Assembly (NCBI GenBank): GCA_937880705.1
Contig: CALGRZ010000114.1
Location: 1-41,912 of the forward strand
Source: an uncultured Alistipes sp.
GTDB lineage: Bacteria > Bacteroidota > Bacteroidia > Bacteroidales > Rikenellaceae
Direction of reading: 5' to 3'
Length of the DNA: 41,912 bases
Shown here in pieces: positions 24,448-33,302 of the stretch. The notes under the pieces were generated by a model. That model was given only the letters and a program-made list of their open reading frames with translations. It ran no database searches and was not told where the DNA came from. A program made the position numbers and the translations under genes. The number at the start of each line of letters is the position of its first letter. Positions within the stretch are counted from its first letter, which is position 1.

Positions 24448-26076
24448 ATGAAGAGATTTTATATATATTTTGCACTTGTTGCAATGATGTTGAGTTGCAG
24501 CAAGCAACCCGCCGAGATTATCTACCCGGAGCCCGACTTTGCCAATGTGGAGCTCTCGTCGCAGAGTGCCATTGTTGAGCGCGAGGGAGGCGTTAAGGAG
24601 ATCTTCGTTGTCTCTAATCGTGCGCTGTGGAGCGTCGAGTGCAATGCCGAGTGGGTGGACTTCAGCATCGAGGGTCACTCGCTTAAGATCTATGTCGACA
24701 GGAACGACACCGAAGAGAGCCGCATGGCCATCATCGACATCCTGGCGGGCAGCGATCCCGACACGGCCAAGGCACGCTTTAAGCTCACGCAGCTTGGCCA
24801 GAGTGCTGTTGACCTCTCGGCCGAGGGCACGGCAAACTGCTACATCTGCCCCACCGAGACTACCGTGATGTTCCGCGCCGACATCAAGGGCAACGGCCTC
24901 AACGATGGTCGTTCACGCTATATGGCGACCTACAACGCCGAGATTGCATCTGCCTCGTATGCCGATGTGGTGTGGGAGGCTACCTACGATGGCGACAAGA
25001 CACGCAGCACACACATCATCGAATCGACCCCCGTCTACTGCCCGGAGCAGAGGTGCATATACCTCACAACGGGCGATATCGAGGGTAATGCCCTTGTTGC
25101 GGTCTACGATGGCGGTGGCAAGCTCCTCTGGAGCTGGCATCTGTGGGTTACCGATGCCGAGATAGCACTCTCGGAGGCCAACGGCTTGCAGTGGATGGAT
25201 CGCAACCTCGGAGCCTTGAGCAACGAGACCGACGACATCGCAAACCGTGGCATGCTCTACCAGTGGGGCCGTAAGGAGCCATTCCTGCCCTCTCCGGCCG
25301 AGTATGTCGAGATGCCCACACACAGCTACGACGAGGACTACAACCTTATGGAGAGCGAGGAGGAGTACGCTGCTATTCAGGCCGAGATCGAGGCAAAGCG
25401 CATCGAGGTAAATATCAACAACCCGCAGACGGGTAATGGCTCATACGAGTGGCAATATGTGGGTTACCCTGCCCCCGTGGCACTCAACGCCCCCGGAAAC
25501 ATAGAGTACGCCCTCGAGCACCCCACCACCCTGCTTGCCTGTCGCACGGATATACCCATTGGCGAGTATATCTTCGACTGGTACATGCAGCAGGATCTGA
25601 TGAACACCTCGGGTGTGATGATGCAGTCGCAATCGGAGCTCTGGGGCGATGCCGAGGCGGGCACCGACTACAAGACCATCTTTGATCCCTGCCCGGTGGG
25701 CTACTGTGTACCTCCGCGAGGTGCCTTTGGCAATATCCCCTCGGAGTATGCCTGCACGTTTGTCAGCGACGAGTGGACAAAGGAGGCCTACGGCTGGCGT
25801 TGGACAGGCGGCAATGGCGACTTCTTCCCCGCATCGGGCAACTACGACGTCTCGGGCCTTATTGGCGAAACCTCGGAGAAGATGCTCTACTGGACTGCCG
25901 AGAGCTTCGGCAACGGCACCTCGGGCTTTGGCAAGGCTGCAACCCTCTTTGTTGCATTTAACGACATCTACTACGGCATCTATCCCCTGCTGGATGCTAC
26001 CGTAGCGGGCTCGTGGTACTCGTACGGCGCACGCGCCTATGGTGCTTCGGTGCGCTGCGTGAAGGAGCAGAGATAA
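24448..26076 (+). CDS. BACON and FISUMP-like domain lipoprotein
   Basis: A 542-residue lipoprotein (signal peptide with Cys17 in MLSC). A BACON-like domain spans about residues 32-116 (WSVECNAEWVDFS to FKLTQLG). Next is a domain with TANCYICPTETTVMFRADI, VAVYDGGGKLLWSWHLWVTD (217-236), a pattern common in Bacteroidetes surface proteins. The second half holds WMDRNLGALSNE (249-260), MLYQWGRKEPFLPS and FDPCPVGYCVPPRGAF, typical of the Fibrobacter-succinogenes-major-paralogous (FISUMP) domain, with YGASVRCVKEQ at the end. It lies 11 bases after the repeat protein. Function is probably surface binding; I cannot name the ligand. Confidence 0.82.
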   Translation: MKRFYIYFALVAMMLSCSKQPAEIIYPEPDFANVELSSQSAIVEREGGVKEIFVVSNRALWSVECNAEWVDFSIEGHSLKIYVDRNDTEESRMAIIDILAGSDPDTAKARFKLTQLGQSAVDLSAEGTANCYICPTETTVMFRADIKGNGLNDGRSRYMATYNAEIASASYADVVWEATYDGDKTRSTHIIESTPVYCPEQRCIYLTTGDIEGNALVAVYDGGGKLLWSWHLWVTDAEIALSEANGLQWMDRNLGALSNETDDIANRGMLYQWGRKEPFLPSPAEYVEMPTHSYDEDYNLMESEEEYAAIQAEIEAKRIEVNINNPQTGNGSYEWQYVGYPAPVALNAPGNIEYALEHPTTLLACRTDIPIGEYIFDWYMQQDLMNTSGVMMQSQSELWGDAEAGTDYKTIFDPCPVGYCVPPRGAFGNIPSEYACTFVSDEWTKEAYGWRWTGGNGDFFPASGNYDVSGLIGETSEKMLYWTAESFGNGTSGFGKAATLFVAFNDIYYGIYPLLDATVAGSWYSYGARAYGASVRCVKEQR

Positions 26077-26104
26077 ACGATAAAAACTAATTATAACACA
26101 CACA

Positions 26105-26245
26105 ATGATGAACAAAACTACTTACACAACTCCTTCGCTCTGGGTTGAAGAGGTGAAGGTTGAGAATGGCTTCATTGGAAGCTATGGCGATGATGGCCAG
26201 CCCGGCCAGGACTCGGGCTACAACGACTATGAGGGTGATCTCTAA
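26105..26245 (+). CDS. Small 46-residue protein, acidic glycine-rich tail
   Basis: An ORF with ATG-ATG start (26105, 26108) and TAA at 26243-26245, lying in the 182-base space between two lipoprotein genes. The peptide begins MMNKTTYTTPSLWVEEVKVE and ends in a Gly/Asp-rich tail (GSYGDDGQPG, YNDYEGDL). Small proteins opening M-x-K-x-Y-x2-P and ending in a polar tail are, to my knowledge, common beside surface-protein genes in Bacteroidales, with no established function. It has no signal peptide and no cysteine. Spacing is 28 bases after the previous stop and 13 bases before the next start, fully consistent with a translated operon gene. It is the only good reading of this segment. Confidence 0.65.
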   Translation: MMNKTTYTTPSLWVEEVKVENGFIGSYGDDGQPGQDSGYNDYEGDL

Positions 26246-26258
26246 AATGATTTGTACT

Positions 26259-29200
26259 ATGAAGAGATTGATTAAGTCATTGACGGTCATTGCTGTAGCA
26301 GCAATGGGCCTGACCGCATGTCAGGATGTATTCGTGGAGCCCACACTGAAGCATGAGGAGGTATTTATCAACTTTATTGCCGAGGCAGAGGATACACGCA
26401 CCTCGGTAGATACCACCGGTGAGACACCCATGTTCAGTTGGAGCGCAAACGAGACATTCGTCGTATTGGAGCAGACCGACGCTTTGGCCGAGGCTAACTC
26501 GGTTATCTACGAGAAGGTGGATGAGAAGGCGAGCATCACCGCAGCCTTTACCGCCAATGCCGGCCATAGCGAGTATCAGTATGCTACCGTCTACCCTGCT
26601 GCCGGTTATGTTAAGGCAACGAGCATCGAGGAGGCTACCCTCTCGCTGCCCGCCACGCAGACCATGGTTGGCGAGTCGTACGACCCCACAGCCGACCTTA
26701 TGGTGTCGAGGGTTGTGACCACCGTAGCGCAGCCCACCGAGGCACAGCAGGTGCAGTTTACCCGCTTGGCAGCCGTTGTTAAGATGACACTTAAGGGTCT
26801 TGCTCTTGAGGCCGGCGACGCTGTTGAGAAGGTTATCTTCACTGCCGAGGGTAAGGCTCTTGCAGGTAGTGTCACTGCCGATCTTAACACTCCCCACGAC
26901 TTCACGGTAGCCGAGGGTGTTGACAATATCAGCGTTACCACCACATCGGCTAACGACATCTATTTCACCGTGTTGCCCACCACCCTTGAGGACGGCGATG
27001 CGTACACCATCACCGTTATCACCAACAAGCGACTCTATGTAAAGCAGGGCAAGATTCCCGCAGATAAGTCGCTGATATTCGAGGCCGGTATGGTCAACCG
27101 CTTTAGCGTGGATATGTCAAAAGTCGTAGCCAGCGAGAAGTGGGTACTTGTTCGTGATGTCAACAATCTTGAAGCCGGTGATATCGTAACCTTCGTTACG
27201 AAGGACAACAACTGGGTAATGGGTAAATGGGGCAGTAATTACCCCTACGCTTCGTATACCGAGGTTATCAAGTTCGGCGACTACTTCTACCACCCCATTG
27301 CAGAAGCAAGCGAGGCAAATAATAGAGTTCAGCAACTGATTGTTGTTCCACGTTCTGGAAAGGAGAATGCCTTTGATTTCTACAATCAGGAGGCAGAGTA
27401 TACTGGCGATAACTATGCCGGCTATATCTGTACCTATAGCACAAACAACTATCTCAAAGTTCAAGCTACACCCAGCAATAAGTCGTTGTTCTACACTACT
27501 ATTGCAGCTGACGGAACCGCAACCCTTGAGGCTACTGATAGCGAAGACAAGTTCAAAACACTAAAATATAGATTATACAACAATGTTGAGAGTACAAGCA
27601 ATCGCAGATTTGGTTGTACTCAAACAATAACTGATGAGCACGGCGACATCTGCATCTACAAGATTGAAGGTGCAAAGGGTGTCGTTCCTGTTGCAGGTGC
27701 TGATGTAACTGTTCCTGATGCTGACGAGCCTATTGCAATTGCCAAGGAGGGTGTTGCCGAGGAGACTGCCTTTGAGGAGGTTAAATTCACCTATGTTGGC
27801 GACTGGGCTATTGAGGTTACAACCGATGCCGAGTGGCTCACGCTAAACTATGCCGATGGCTCTCTTCGCTACACTGCCGAGGCAAATGAGGGTACAGCAC
27901 GCAAGGCAACTGTTACTATCACCGCTACCCACGATGGTGAGGAGACACAGACTTGGACATTCAAGGTTGTTCAGAAGGGTGCTCCCATCAAGGTTACCAT
28001 TGCCGAGTTTAATGAGAAGGCTGTAGATGCAAATGTGGAGTACGAGGTTACAGGTATCATGACTAAAAAGGGATCAGGTAATAGTTATGACACTACTCTT
28101 TCGGATGGTAGCAATAATGCTAATTTCCGATATGTGTATATGTCTGATGACACCTCTAACTCCTCTTTCTATAAGAACGAGGATATCCAAGTTGGCGATG
28201 TAGTCACCATTGTAGCTTCAAAGTCATCTTCAACAAGTTATGTTGGTAGTAGTTCGGCTCATTCTATCTGCATGGGCTACTACAACCTGGAGGCAGAGGT
28301 GGAGAACGACCTCGTTGCTTATAGCGGTGGTAGCGTGGAGATTACCCTCAACAAGGTGGGTACTTTGAGCCCTGTCGGTGATATCACCGCCAAGTCAGAT
28401 AAAGATTTTGCAAAGGTCACCTACACGACCAACGCCGATAAGGCAACGGTTACTTTGAGCGCGAACACCGGTGCACCTCGTCAGGTGGTAGTAACCTTCA
28501 CCGATGGCTACGCTGTGGCCTCTGTAACCATCGTACAGAGTGCCGATACTGCTCTTGGCAACACATGGGAGCTTGTCACCGATGCCTCGACACTTAAGGC
28601 GGGTGATCAGCTTATTATCGCAGCCAAGGATTACGATGTGGCGATGAGCACCACTATTTCGAGCGAGCGTCGTAGCGCAGTTGATGTTACCAAGCTTGGC
28701 AACTACTACCTCACCCCTGCCTCTAACGCCCAGGTATTGGTTTTGGCTAACGGCTCGGTTGATGGCACTTATGCCTTCTACGATGGCGATAATAAGGGCT
28801 TCCTTGTATCGAGCAGCACATCTGCCGAACTTGTTAATCAGGCATATATCAACGACAACGCCTCATTCGGCATAACCATTGCCGATGACGTTGCGACCAT
28901 TAGCAATAAGGCTGGTGATTTCAGTAAGAATAAGTTGGCATACTATTTCAGTAGTAGTTCTAACAATTACTTCTGTAGTAGCAACTCGACCACTTCTTAC
29001 TACAAACCGATCTGCCTCTACCGTCTTGTAGGCGTTGAGGGCACTATCCCCGTAGTTCCTGCCGATATTACTGCTAACGATGCCGTAATTTCGGATGAGG
29101 CTGCTGCTGGCATCTCTATTCCGGAGGTTGTGTTCAACTATGTTGGCGACTGGACAATCTCAGCTACTGCAGATGCTGATTGGGTTGATTTCGCCTTTGA

Positions 29201-30440
29201 CAAGGCAAACAACTGCCTCACCTACACGGCTGAAGCTAATAGTGGCGTGGCGCGTACAACAAATGTAACTATTACGGCAAGCCTCGATGGTGAGAGTGAT
29301 ATCACTTGGACATTTGAGTTGCTACAAAAGGGCTACACACCATCGATAACTATTGCGGAGTATAATGCAATTCCTGCGGCTGATAGAAACAATAGCGAGT
29401 ACATGCGCTATAAGTTGACAGGTAGAATCGAGAGCATTGAGAGCACAAGCTCAACCGCCTGCAAGTTTACCATCACCGATGAGACTGCCAGCGTTCAGGT
29501 CTATGGACTTGAAACCGAGGATGGCTCGAAAGATTTCGGCGATTTCGATCTTAAGGTTGGCGATGTTGTGACTCTTACTTCTCCCCGCTTCACGGAGGTG
29601 GATACTGCAGGTAAGGGTTCTAACTCACCTGCCCACTATATCTCGCACTACAATATCTCGGCTACAGCTACGGCTGCGGAGTACACAGCAGACTCAACAG
29701 CAACAATAAGCCTCACAAGCACTTCGGGCATGGATGTAACCTACGAGATGGAGGCTTGCGATTACGCAGAGCTGTCGTACACATCGGACTACTCGCAGGA
29801 GAATACCTATGCAACCGTAACCTTCACCAGCGAGAACACTGCAGAGGTGGCACGCAGCGTTAATGTCACCTTCAAGACCGGCTTGGCATCGACCACCATT
29901 ACTGTAATGCAGAAGGTCGATCCCGCAAAAGTTAAGGGCTGGGTACTTGTAACCGATGCAAGTGAGCTTGCAGTAGGCGACGAGGTGATTTTTGTTGCCA
30001 AGAACTACAATGTAGCAATGGGTTGCTTTACAAGTTCAAGCACAAGTACTGCAAACAAGAATAAGAGTACTGTGAAAATAATTGGAAACTCAATAACTTC
30101 CGAGGAGGTTGAGAACCAGAGCGTTCAGAAGTACACTATTGTAGAGGGCTATGAAGATAATAGTGTAGCATTTGAGTTTACTTACAATGGCAGTACATAT
30201 TATCTCTATGCAAATTCGGGTCTGAAACCATATTCGAATAAAAATGCAGGTGGCCGTGCGTGGACAATAGATGTTGAGGCTAATGGTAATGCTACAATTA
30301 CTTCGCAAGGCTCTACAAAGTATGTTATCAGATACAATTACAAGAGTAATACGGCTGGTTTCAGCACCTATGCAACTACCGCTGATATGGCAACTGATGC
30401 AGACGCAGATGTTTGCATCTACAAGAATTCCGAGAAATAA
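26259..30440 (+). CDS. Giant lipoprotein with fimbrillin-like head and repeated BACON/OB-like modules
   Basis: A 1393-residue lipoprotein. I chose ATG 26259, which gives KRLIKSLTVIAVAAMGLTAC with Cys21; the in-frame ATG at 26160 would overlap the 46-codon gene in another frame and bury the signal peptide. Residues about 25-290 resemble the fimbrillin (Mfa-like) head: DTRTSV, PMFSWSANETFVV and YATVYPAAG. The rest is an array ABCD-ABCD-A. A (about 295, 770, 1228) opens W-x-LV-x-D and then GD. B (about 481, 931) is BACON with YVGDW. C (about 578, 1028) opens ITIAE-type and ends GDVVT, perhaps an OB fold. D (about 688, 1141) is a short BACON-like strand domain. A surface adhesive or glycan-binding role is inferred. 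Confidence 0.82.
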   Translation: MKRLIKSLTVIAVAAMGLTACQDVFVEPTLKHEEVFINFIAEAEDTRTSVDTTGETPMFSWSANETFVVLEQTDALAEANSVIYEKVDEKASITAAFTANAGHSEYQYATVYPAAGYVKATSIEEATLSLPATQTMVGESYDPTADLMVSRVVTTVAQPTEAQQVQFTRLAAVVKMTLKGLALEAGDAVEKVIFTAEGKALAGSVTADLNTPHDFTVAEGVDNISVTTTSANDIYFTVLPTTLEDGDAYTITVITNKRLYVKQGKIPADKSLIFEAGMVNRFSVDMSKVVASEKWVLVRDVNNLEAGDIVTFVTKDNNWVMGKWGSNYPYASYTEVIKFGDYFYHPIAEASEANNRVQQLIVVPRSGKENAFDFYNQEAEYTGDNYAGYICTYSTNNYLKVQATPSNKSLFYTTIAADGTATLEATDSEDKFKTLKYRLYNNVESTSNRRFGCTQTITDEHGDICIYKIEGAKGVVPVAGADVTVPDADEPIAIAKEGVAEETAFEEVKFTYVGDWAIEVTTDAEWLTLNYADGSLRYTAEANEGTARKATVTITATHDGEETQTWTFKVVQKGAPIKVTIAEFNEKAVDANVEYEVTGIMTKKGSGNSYDTTLSDGSNNANFRYVYMSDDTSNSSFYKNEDIQVGDVVTIVASKSSSTSYVGSSSAHSICMGYYNLEAEVENDLVAYSGGSVEITLNKVGTLSPVGDITAKSDKDFAKVTYTTNADKATVTLSANTGAPRQVVVTFTDGYAVASVTIVQSADTALGNTWELVTDASTLKAGDQLIIAAKDYDVAMSTTISSERRSAVDVTKLGNYYLTPASNAQVLVLANGSVDGTYAFYDGDNKGFLVSSSTSAELVNQAYINDNASFGITIADDVATISNKAGDFSKNKLAYYFSSSSNNYFCSSNSTTSYYKPICLYRLVGVEGTIPVVPADITANDAVISDEAAAGISIPEVVFNYVGDWTISATADADWVDFAFDKANNCLTYTAEANSGVARTTNVTITASLDGESDITWTFELLQKGYTPSITIAEYNAIPAADRNNSEYMRYKLTGRIESIESTSSTACKFTITDETASVQVYGLETEDGSKDFGDFDLKVGDVVTLTSPRFTEVDTAGKGSNSPAHYISHYNISATATAAEYTADSTATISLTSTSGMDVTYEMEACDYAELSYTSDYSQENTYATVTFTSENTAEVARSVNVTFKTGLASTTITVMQKVDPAKVKGWVLVTDASELAVGDEVIFVAKNYNVAMGCFTSSSTSTANKNKSTVKIIGNSITSEEVENQSVQKYTIVEGYEDNSVAFEFTYNGSTYYLYANSGLKPYSNKNAGGRAWTIDVEANGNATITSQGSTKYVIRYNYKSNTAGFSTYATTADMATDADADVCIYKNSEK
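27141..30437 (+). repeat. Internal ABCD-ABCD-A module repeat, period about 1.35-1.43 kb
   Basis: The A-module openings (tgg-g-a/t-cttgt) are at 27141, 28566 and 29940. An identical 15-base word TATGTTGGCGACTGG occurs in both B modules at 27792 and 29139. Protein-level similarity is clear between the copies, while DNA identity is only local, so the duplication is not recent. Confidence 0.75.
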
Positions 30441-30463
30441 TAACTCTTACTAATACGGGAAGT

Positions 30464-31780
30464 ATGAAATTCGTAAGTTATTATATAAACAAGGTTATGG
30501 TCGCAATTGCGGCCATAGCCTTTGTGGTGGCTTGCGATAAGGGCAACGATGTGATAGAGAAGCTGCCCGACCTGAAACTCGCAATCGAGGTGGAGGATAT
30601 AACTGCCTCAACAGCGAAGATTAAGGTTACGCACTCATTCGAGGCAGAGAATGAGTGGTACGGCTTCTTGACCACCGACACCTCAACCGATGCAAAGGCT
30701 CTTGTCGAGGCCGCTATTGCCGAGGGTGTCGACACCAACGAGTTGCACCGCAGCAAGCAATATATCACAATCCTCGAGGAGCTAAACCCCGATACAGCGT
30801 ACCGCTACATCGCCACAGGCATAACAGCCGACGGCGTGCAGTATGGCGAGATATCGGCCGTGGAGTTCAAGACTCTGAAGGGGGCCAGCAACGAAGAGGA
30901 GGAGTACAACGGCATGCGCAAAAACGATGCATGGAAGGTGTTATATGTGGGTAGCGACACCCTCAACGATGTGGTATACGACCACGTCGTGCGTGTGATA
31001 AGCTCCGACAACAACCCCTACGCCATAACGCTCGTCTATGCCGAGGCGTACAACCCCTACGAGCTGCGCACCCTCGCCGAGGAGATGCTCGTTGACCTCA
31101 AGGCCTTCCTCAAGGAGTACAACGACCAGAATGCTACGTCGTTTAGCTTTGCCGACATGCTCTACACGGGCAATGGTGCCGACCCCTTCGACCTCGACCC
31201 GGGCAGCTATCGCGCTATCGCCGTGGGCTTCACACCCGCAGGCGAGGTGAGCGGTCTCTTTGCCGTGAGCGACGTATTCGAGGTTGAGGAGCAGATGGCA
31301 TCGCCCAACTATGCAGCATGGCTCGGCAAGTGGACTATCGAGGGCCAGAATGGAGCCGTAAACGAGGTGGAGATAACCAAACAACATGCCAACCGCTCGT
31401 TCTACATGACCGGCTGGGAGGGCTTCGACGACCTCGCCATCGTGGTGGAGTACAGCGCAGAGCTCGACGCCATGTTCTTCTACTCGCAACTTGTGGCCGA
31501 GGACTACGACCTGGGCGCAGAATATGGCAAGGCAGATATCTACCTCTTTGCCGGCGACGAGGATGGCTACTACTATGACAATAAGGATGGCGACTACTAC
31601 ATAGCCATTGCCGGCGTACTCGACGACGGCCAGCGTGCCATAGTACGCTACGGCGTCAATGTGCCGGGCTACGCCAAGTTCACGCAGATGTTCTTCATGG
31701 CAGACATAGGCGGTAAGTTCTACACCTTCACCCAGGAGGAGGATCTACCCTCGTTCATGGCCATGATGGCGCGCGAATAG
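30464..31780 (+). CDS. Lipoprotein with fibronectin-III-like N-terminal domain
   Basis: A 438-residue lipoprotein, last gene of the operon. I start it at ATG 30464, giving a signal peptide with Cys24 in VVAC; an in-frame ATG at 30413 overlaps the previous gene. Residues about 32-140 look like a fibronectin type III fold (LAIEVEDITASTAKIKV, LEELNPDTAYRYIATGITADG, VEFKTLKG). A middle alpha/beta region follows (about 150-285). The final roughly 155 residues open with YAAWLGKWTIEGQ, similar in style to the GKWEI opening of the last domain of the operon's first protein, and are rich in Tyr and Asp (DEDGYYYDNKDGDYY). I do not recognise a precise family. A hairpin terminator begins 24 bases after the stop. 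Confidence 0.78.
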   Translation: MKFVSYYINKVMVAIAAIAFVVACDKGNDVIEKLPDLKLAIEVEDITASTAKIKVTHSFEAENEWYGFLTTDTSTDAKALVEAAIAEGVDTNELHRSKQYITILEELNPDTAYRYIATGITADGVQYGEISAVEFKTLKGASNEEEEYNGMRKNDAWKVLYVGSDTLNDVVYDHVVRVISSDNNPYAITLVYAEAYNPYELRTLAEEMLVDLKAFLKEYNDQNATSFSFADMLYTGNGADPFDLDPGSYRAIAVGFTPAGEVSGLFAVSDVFEVEEQMASPNYAAWLGKWTIEGQNGAVNEVEITKQHANRSFYMTGWEGFDDLAIVVEYSAELDAMFFYSQLVAEDYDLGAEYGKADIYLFAGDEDGYYYDNKDGDYYIAIAGVLDDGQRAIVRYGVNVPGYAKFTQMFFMADIGGKFYTFTQEEDLPSFMAMMARE

Positions 31781-31803
31781 CCAATAGCCACACCGAACTC
31801 TAC

Positions 31804-31840
31804 ACGAAACCCCCAAAGGCACAGCTTTTGGGGGTTTCGT
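31804..31840 (+). terminator. Rho-independent terminator of the lipoprotein operon
   Basis: ACGAAACCCCCAAA (31804-31817) pairs perfectly with TTTGGGGGTTTCGT (31827-31840) around a short loop; A-rich and T-rich ends make it potentially active on both strands. It closes the six-gene unit that began near 20053. Confidence 0.85.
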
Positions 31841-31950
31841 ATGCTTCGGCGTGGGGTCACAGCAACTTCTGCAGTAGTACTTTATGCCAAGCAGCAGGTC
31901 TAAAGGCAGGTTGTTGCCGCCAACGTGCTACACCTTTGAAATAAAATTAG

Positions 31951-31958
31951 TATATTTG
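31951..31958 (+). promoter_or_regulatory. Candidate -7 element for the deaminase operon
   Basis: TATATTTG matches TAnnTTTG and lies 28 bases before the ATG at 31987. The nearest TTTG (31935-31938) is only 12 bases upstream, shorter than the usual spacing, so the -33 element is poor. The rest of 31841-31986 shows nothing recognisable. Confidence 0.45.
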
Positions 31959-31986
31959 CTCGGTTTTTGTAGTTTGCAACAACACT

Positions 31987-32502
31987 ATGAACAAGGAATA
32001 CAAAGACGGACTACCCGAGATAGAGAATATCTCGGCAGAGGATCGAGGCTTTATGCAGATGGCAATAGAGCTCTCCGAGCGTAATATTGACGAGGGCGGA
32101 GGCCCCTTTGGGGCAGTCATAGTACGCGACCATGAGCTGATAGCCACGGGCGCCAACCGCGTGACGCCGAACAACGACCCCACGGCACATGCCGAGATAA
32201 TGGCAATACGCCAAGCGTGCCAAAAGCTCAACAGCTTCTCGCTGGAGGGGTGCACCGTCTACTCGTCGTGCGAGCCCTGCCCGATGTGTTTGAGTGCCCT
32301 CTACTGGGCCGGTGTCGAGCGTATATGCTACGCCAACACCAAGCAGGATGCCGCAGCCATAGACTTCGACGACTCGTTCATATACGACCAGCTGCGCCTG
32401 GACTACGACCGTCGCTCGATACGTTGCGAACACTTTATGCGTGAGGAGGCTCTCGGCACATTCCGCAAGTGGGAGGCCAAGAGCGACAAGACGAAGTATT
32501 AA
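31987..32502 (+). CDS. Nucleoside/guanine deaminase (CMP/dCMP deaminase fold)
   Basis: A 171-residue zinc deaminase. HAE at residues 68-70 and PCPMC (97-101) give the zinc ligands His68, Cys98 and Cys101 and the catalytic Glu70. GGGPFGAVIVRD is the substrate-loop motif of the family. The segment DAAAIDFDDSFIYDQL near residue 121 resembles Bacillus GuaD (guanine deaminase) more than TadA, so guanine to xanthine conversion is the best guess. It heads a three-gene unit with an NCS2 purine-type permease, which fits purine salvage. The next gene starts 14 bases after the stop. Confidence 0.85.
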   Translation: MNKEYKDGLPEIENISAEDRGFMQMAIELSERNIDEGGGPFGAVIVRDHELIATGANRVTPNNDPTAHAEIMAIRQACQKLNSFSLEGCTVYSSCEPCPMCLSALYWAGVERICYANTKQDAAAIDFDDSFIYDQLRLDYDRRSIRCEHFMREEALGTFRKWEAKSDKTKY

Positions 32503-32516
32503 CGAGAATTTACAAT

Positions 32517-33296
32517 ATGAAGAGACTTACCCTGACACTGATTGCTATGCTGGTGTGCGCATTAGGCAACCTCTACGCACAGCAGATTATCGCCCATAGA
32601 GGCTACCACGCCGCCAAGGGCTCATACGAGAACACCCTCTCGGCACTCAAGGCGGCACAGGAGGCCGGACTGGAGTATGTGGAGTGCGACCTCAACCTCA
32701 CGTCGGATGACGAGGTGGTGGTGGTACACGGCCCATGGCTCGGCGAGAAGAACGACCCCGACCGCCTCAACATACAGCGCAGCGACCTGGCAACAATACG
32801 CTCGAAGAGCCTGAAGAATGGCGAGCAGGTGCCCACCCTCGAGGAGTACCTCGACCAGGCGAAGCTATGCCCCACAACACGCCTCATAATCGAGATCAAG
32901 GACCACGCCACGCCACAGATCGAGGAGCGCATAGTGCGCAAAGTGCTCGACGCGGTGAAGGAGCGCAAGATGCAGGATATGGTATCCTACATCGCCTTCC
33001 GCGAGCATGTGTGCAACACGTTGGTTAAGCACGCCCCGAGCAACACGCCCATATCGTTCCTCGCCGGCACCTTCACACCCGAGTATGCACATGGCATGGG
33101 CTACACGGGCATAAGCTACGAGTTGGGGCTGTTGAAGCGCATGCCGCGCTGGATCAAGGAGGCACACAAGTTGGGTATGACGGTAAACGTATGGACCGTA
33201 AACTGTCAGGAGGAGGCCGAGTGGTGCATCAAGCAGGGTGTCGACTTTATCACCACCGACAAACCCGACATGGTACGAAAGGCTCTCGGCAAGTAA
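32517..33296 (+). CDS. Secreted glycerophosphodiester phosphodiesterase
   Basis: A 259-residue GDPD-family enzyme with a cleavable signal peptide (hydrophobic core, likely cut after Ala21 in LYAQQ). ATG 32517 is chosen over an in-frame upstream ATG (32469) that would overlap the deaminase gene and hide the signal. Catalytic motifs are IIAHRGYH (His27-Arg28), SYENT (Glu38), YVECDLNLTSDDEVVVVHG (metal-binding Glu/Asp and second His), LIIEIKDH, and VNVWTVN near the C-terminus. It would hydrolyse glycerophosphodiesters, or a related phosphodiester, to glycerol-3-phosphate in the periplasm. Position between a deaminase and a permease is unusual. The permease ATG follows 6 bases after its stop. Confidence 0.9.
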   Translation: MKRLTLTLIAMLVCALGNLYAQQIIAHRGYHAAKGSYENTLSALKAAQEAGLEYVECDLNLTSDDEVVVVHGPWLGEKNDPDRLNIQRSDLATIRSKSLKNGEQVPTLEEYLDQAKLCPTTRLIIEIKDHATPQIEERIVRKVLDAVKERKMQDMVSYIAFREHVCNTLVKHAPSNTPISFLAGTFTPEYAHGMGYTGISYELGLLKRMPRWIKEAHKLGMTVNVWTVNCQEEAEWCIKQGVDFITTDKPDMVRKALGK

Positions 33297-33302
33297 AACC
33301 CC

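Noticed and set aside
26160..26258. Longer N-terminus for the giant lipoprotein (ATG at 26160)
   Set aside because: It would place 33 residues before the signal peptide and run through the 46-codon gene in another frame; ATG 26259 gives a normal lipoprotein signal.
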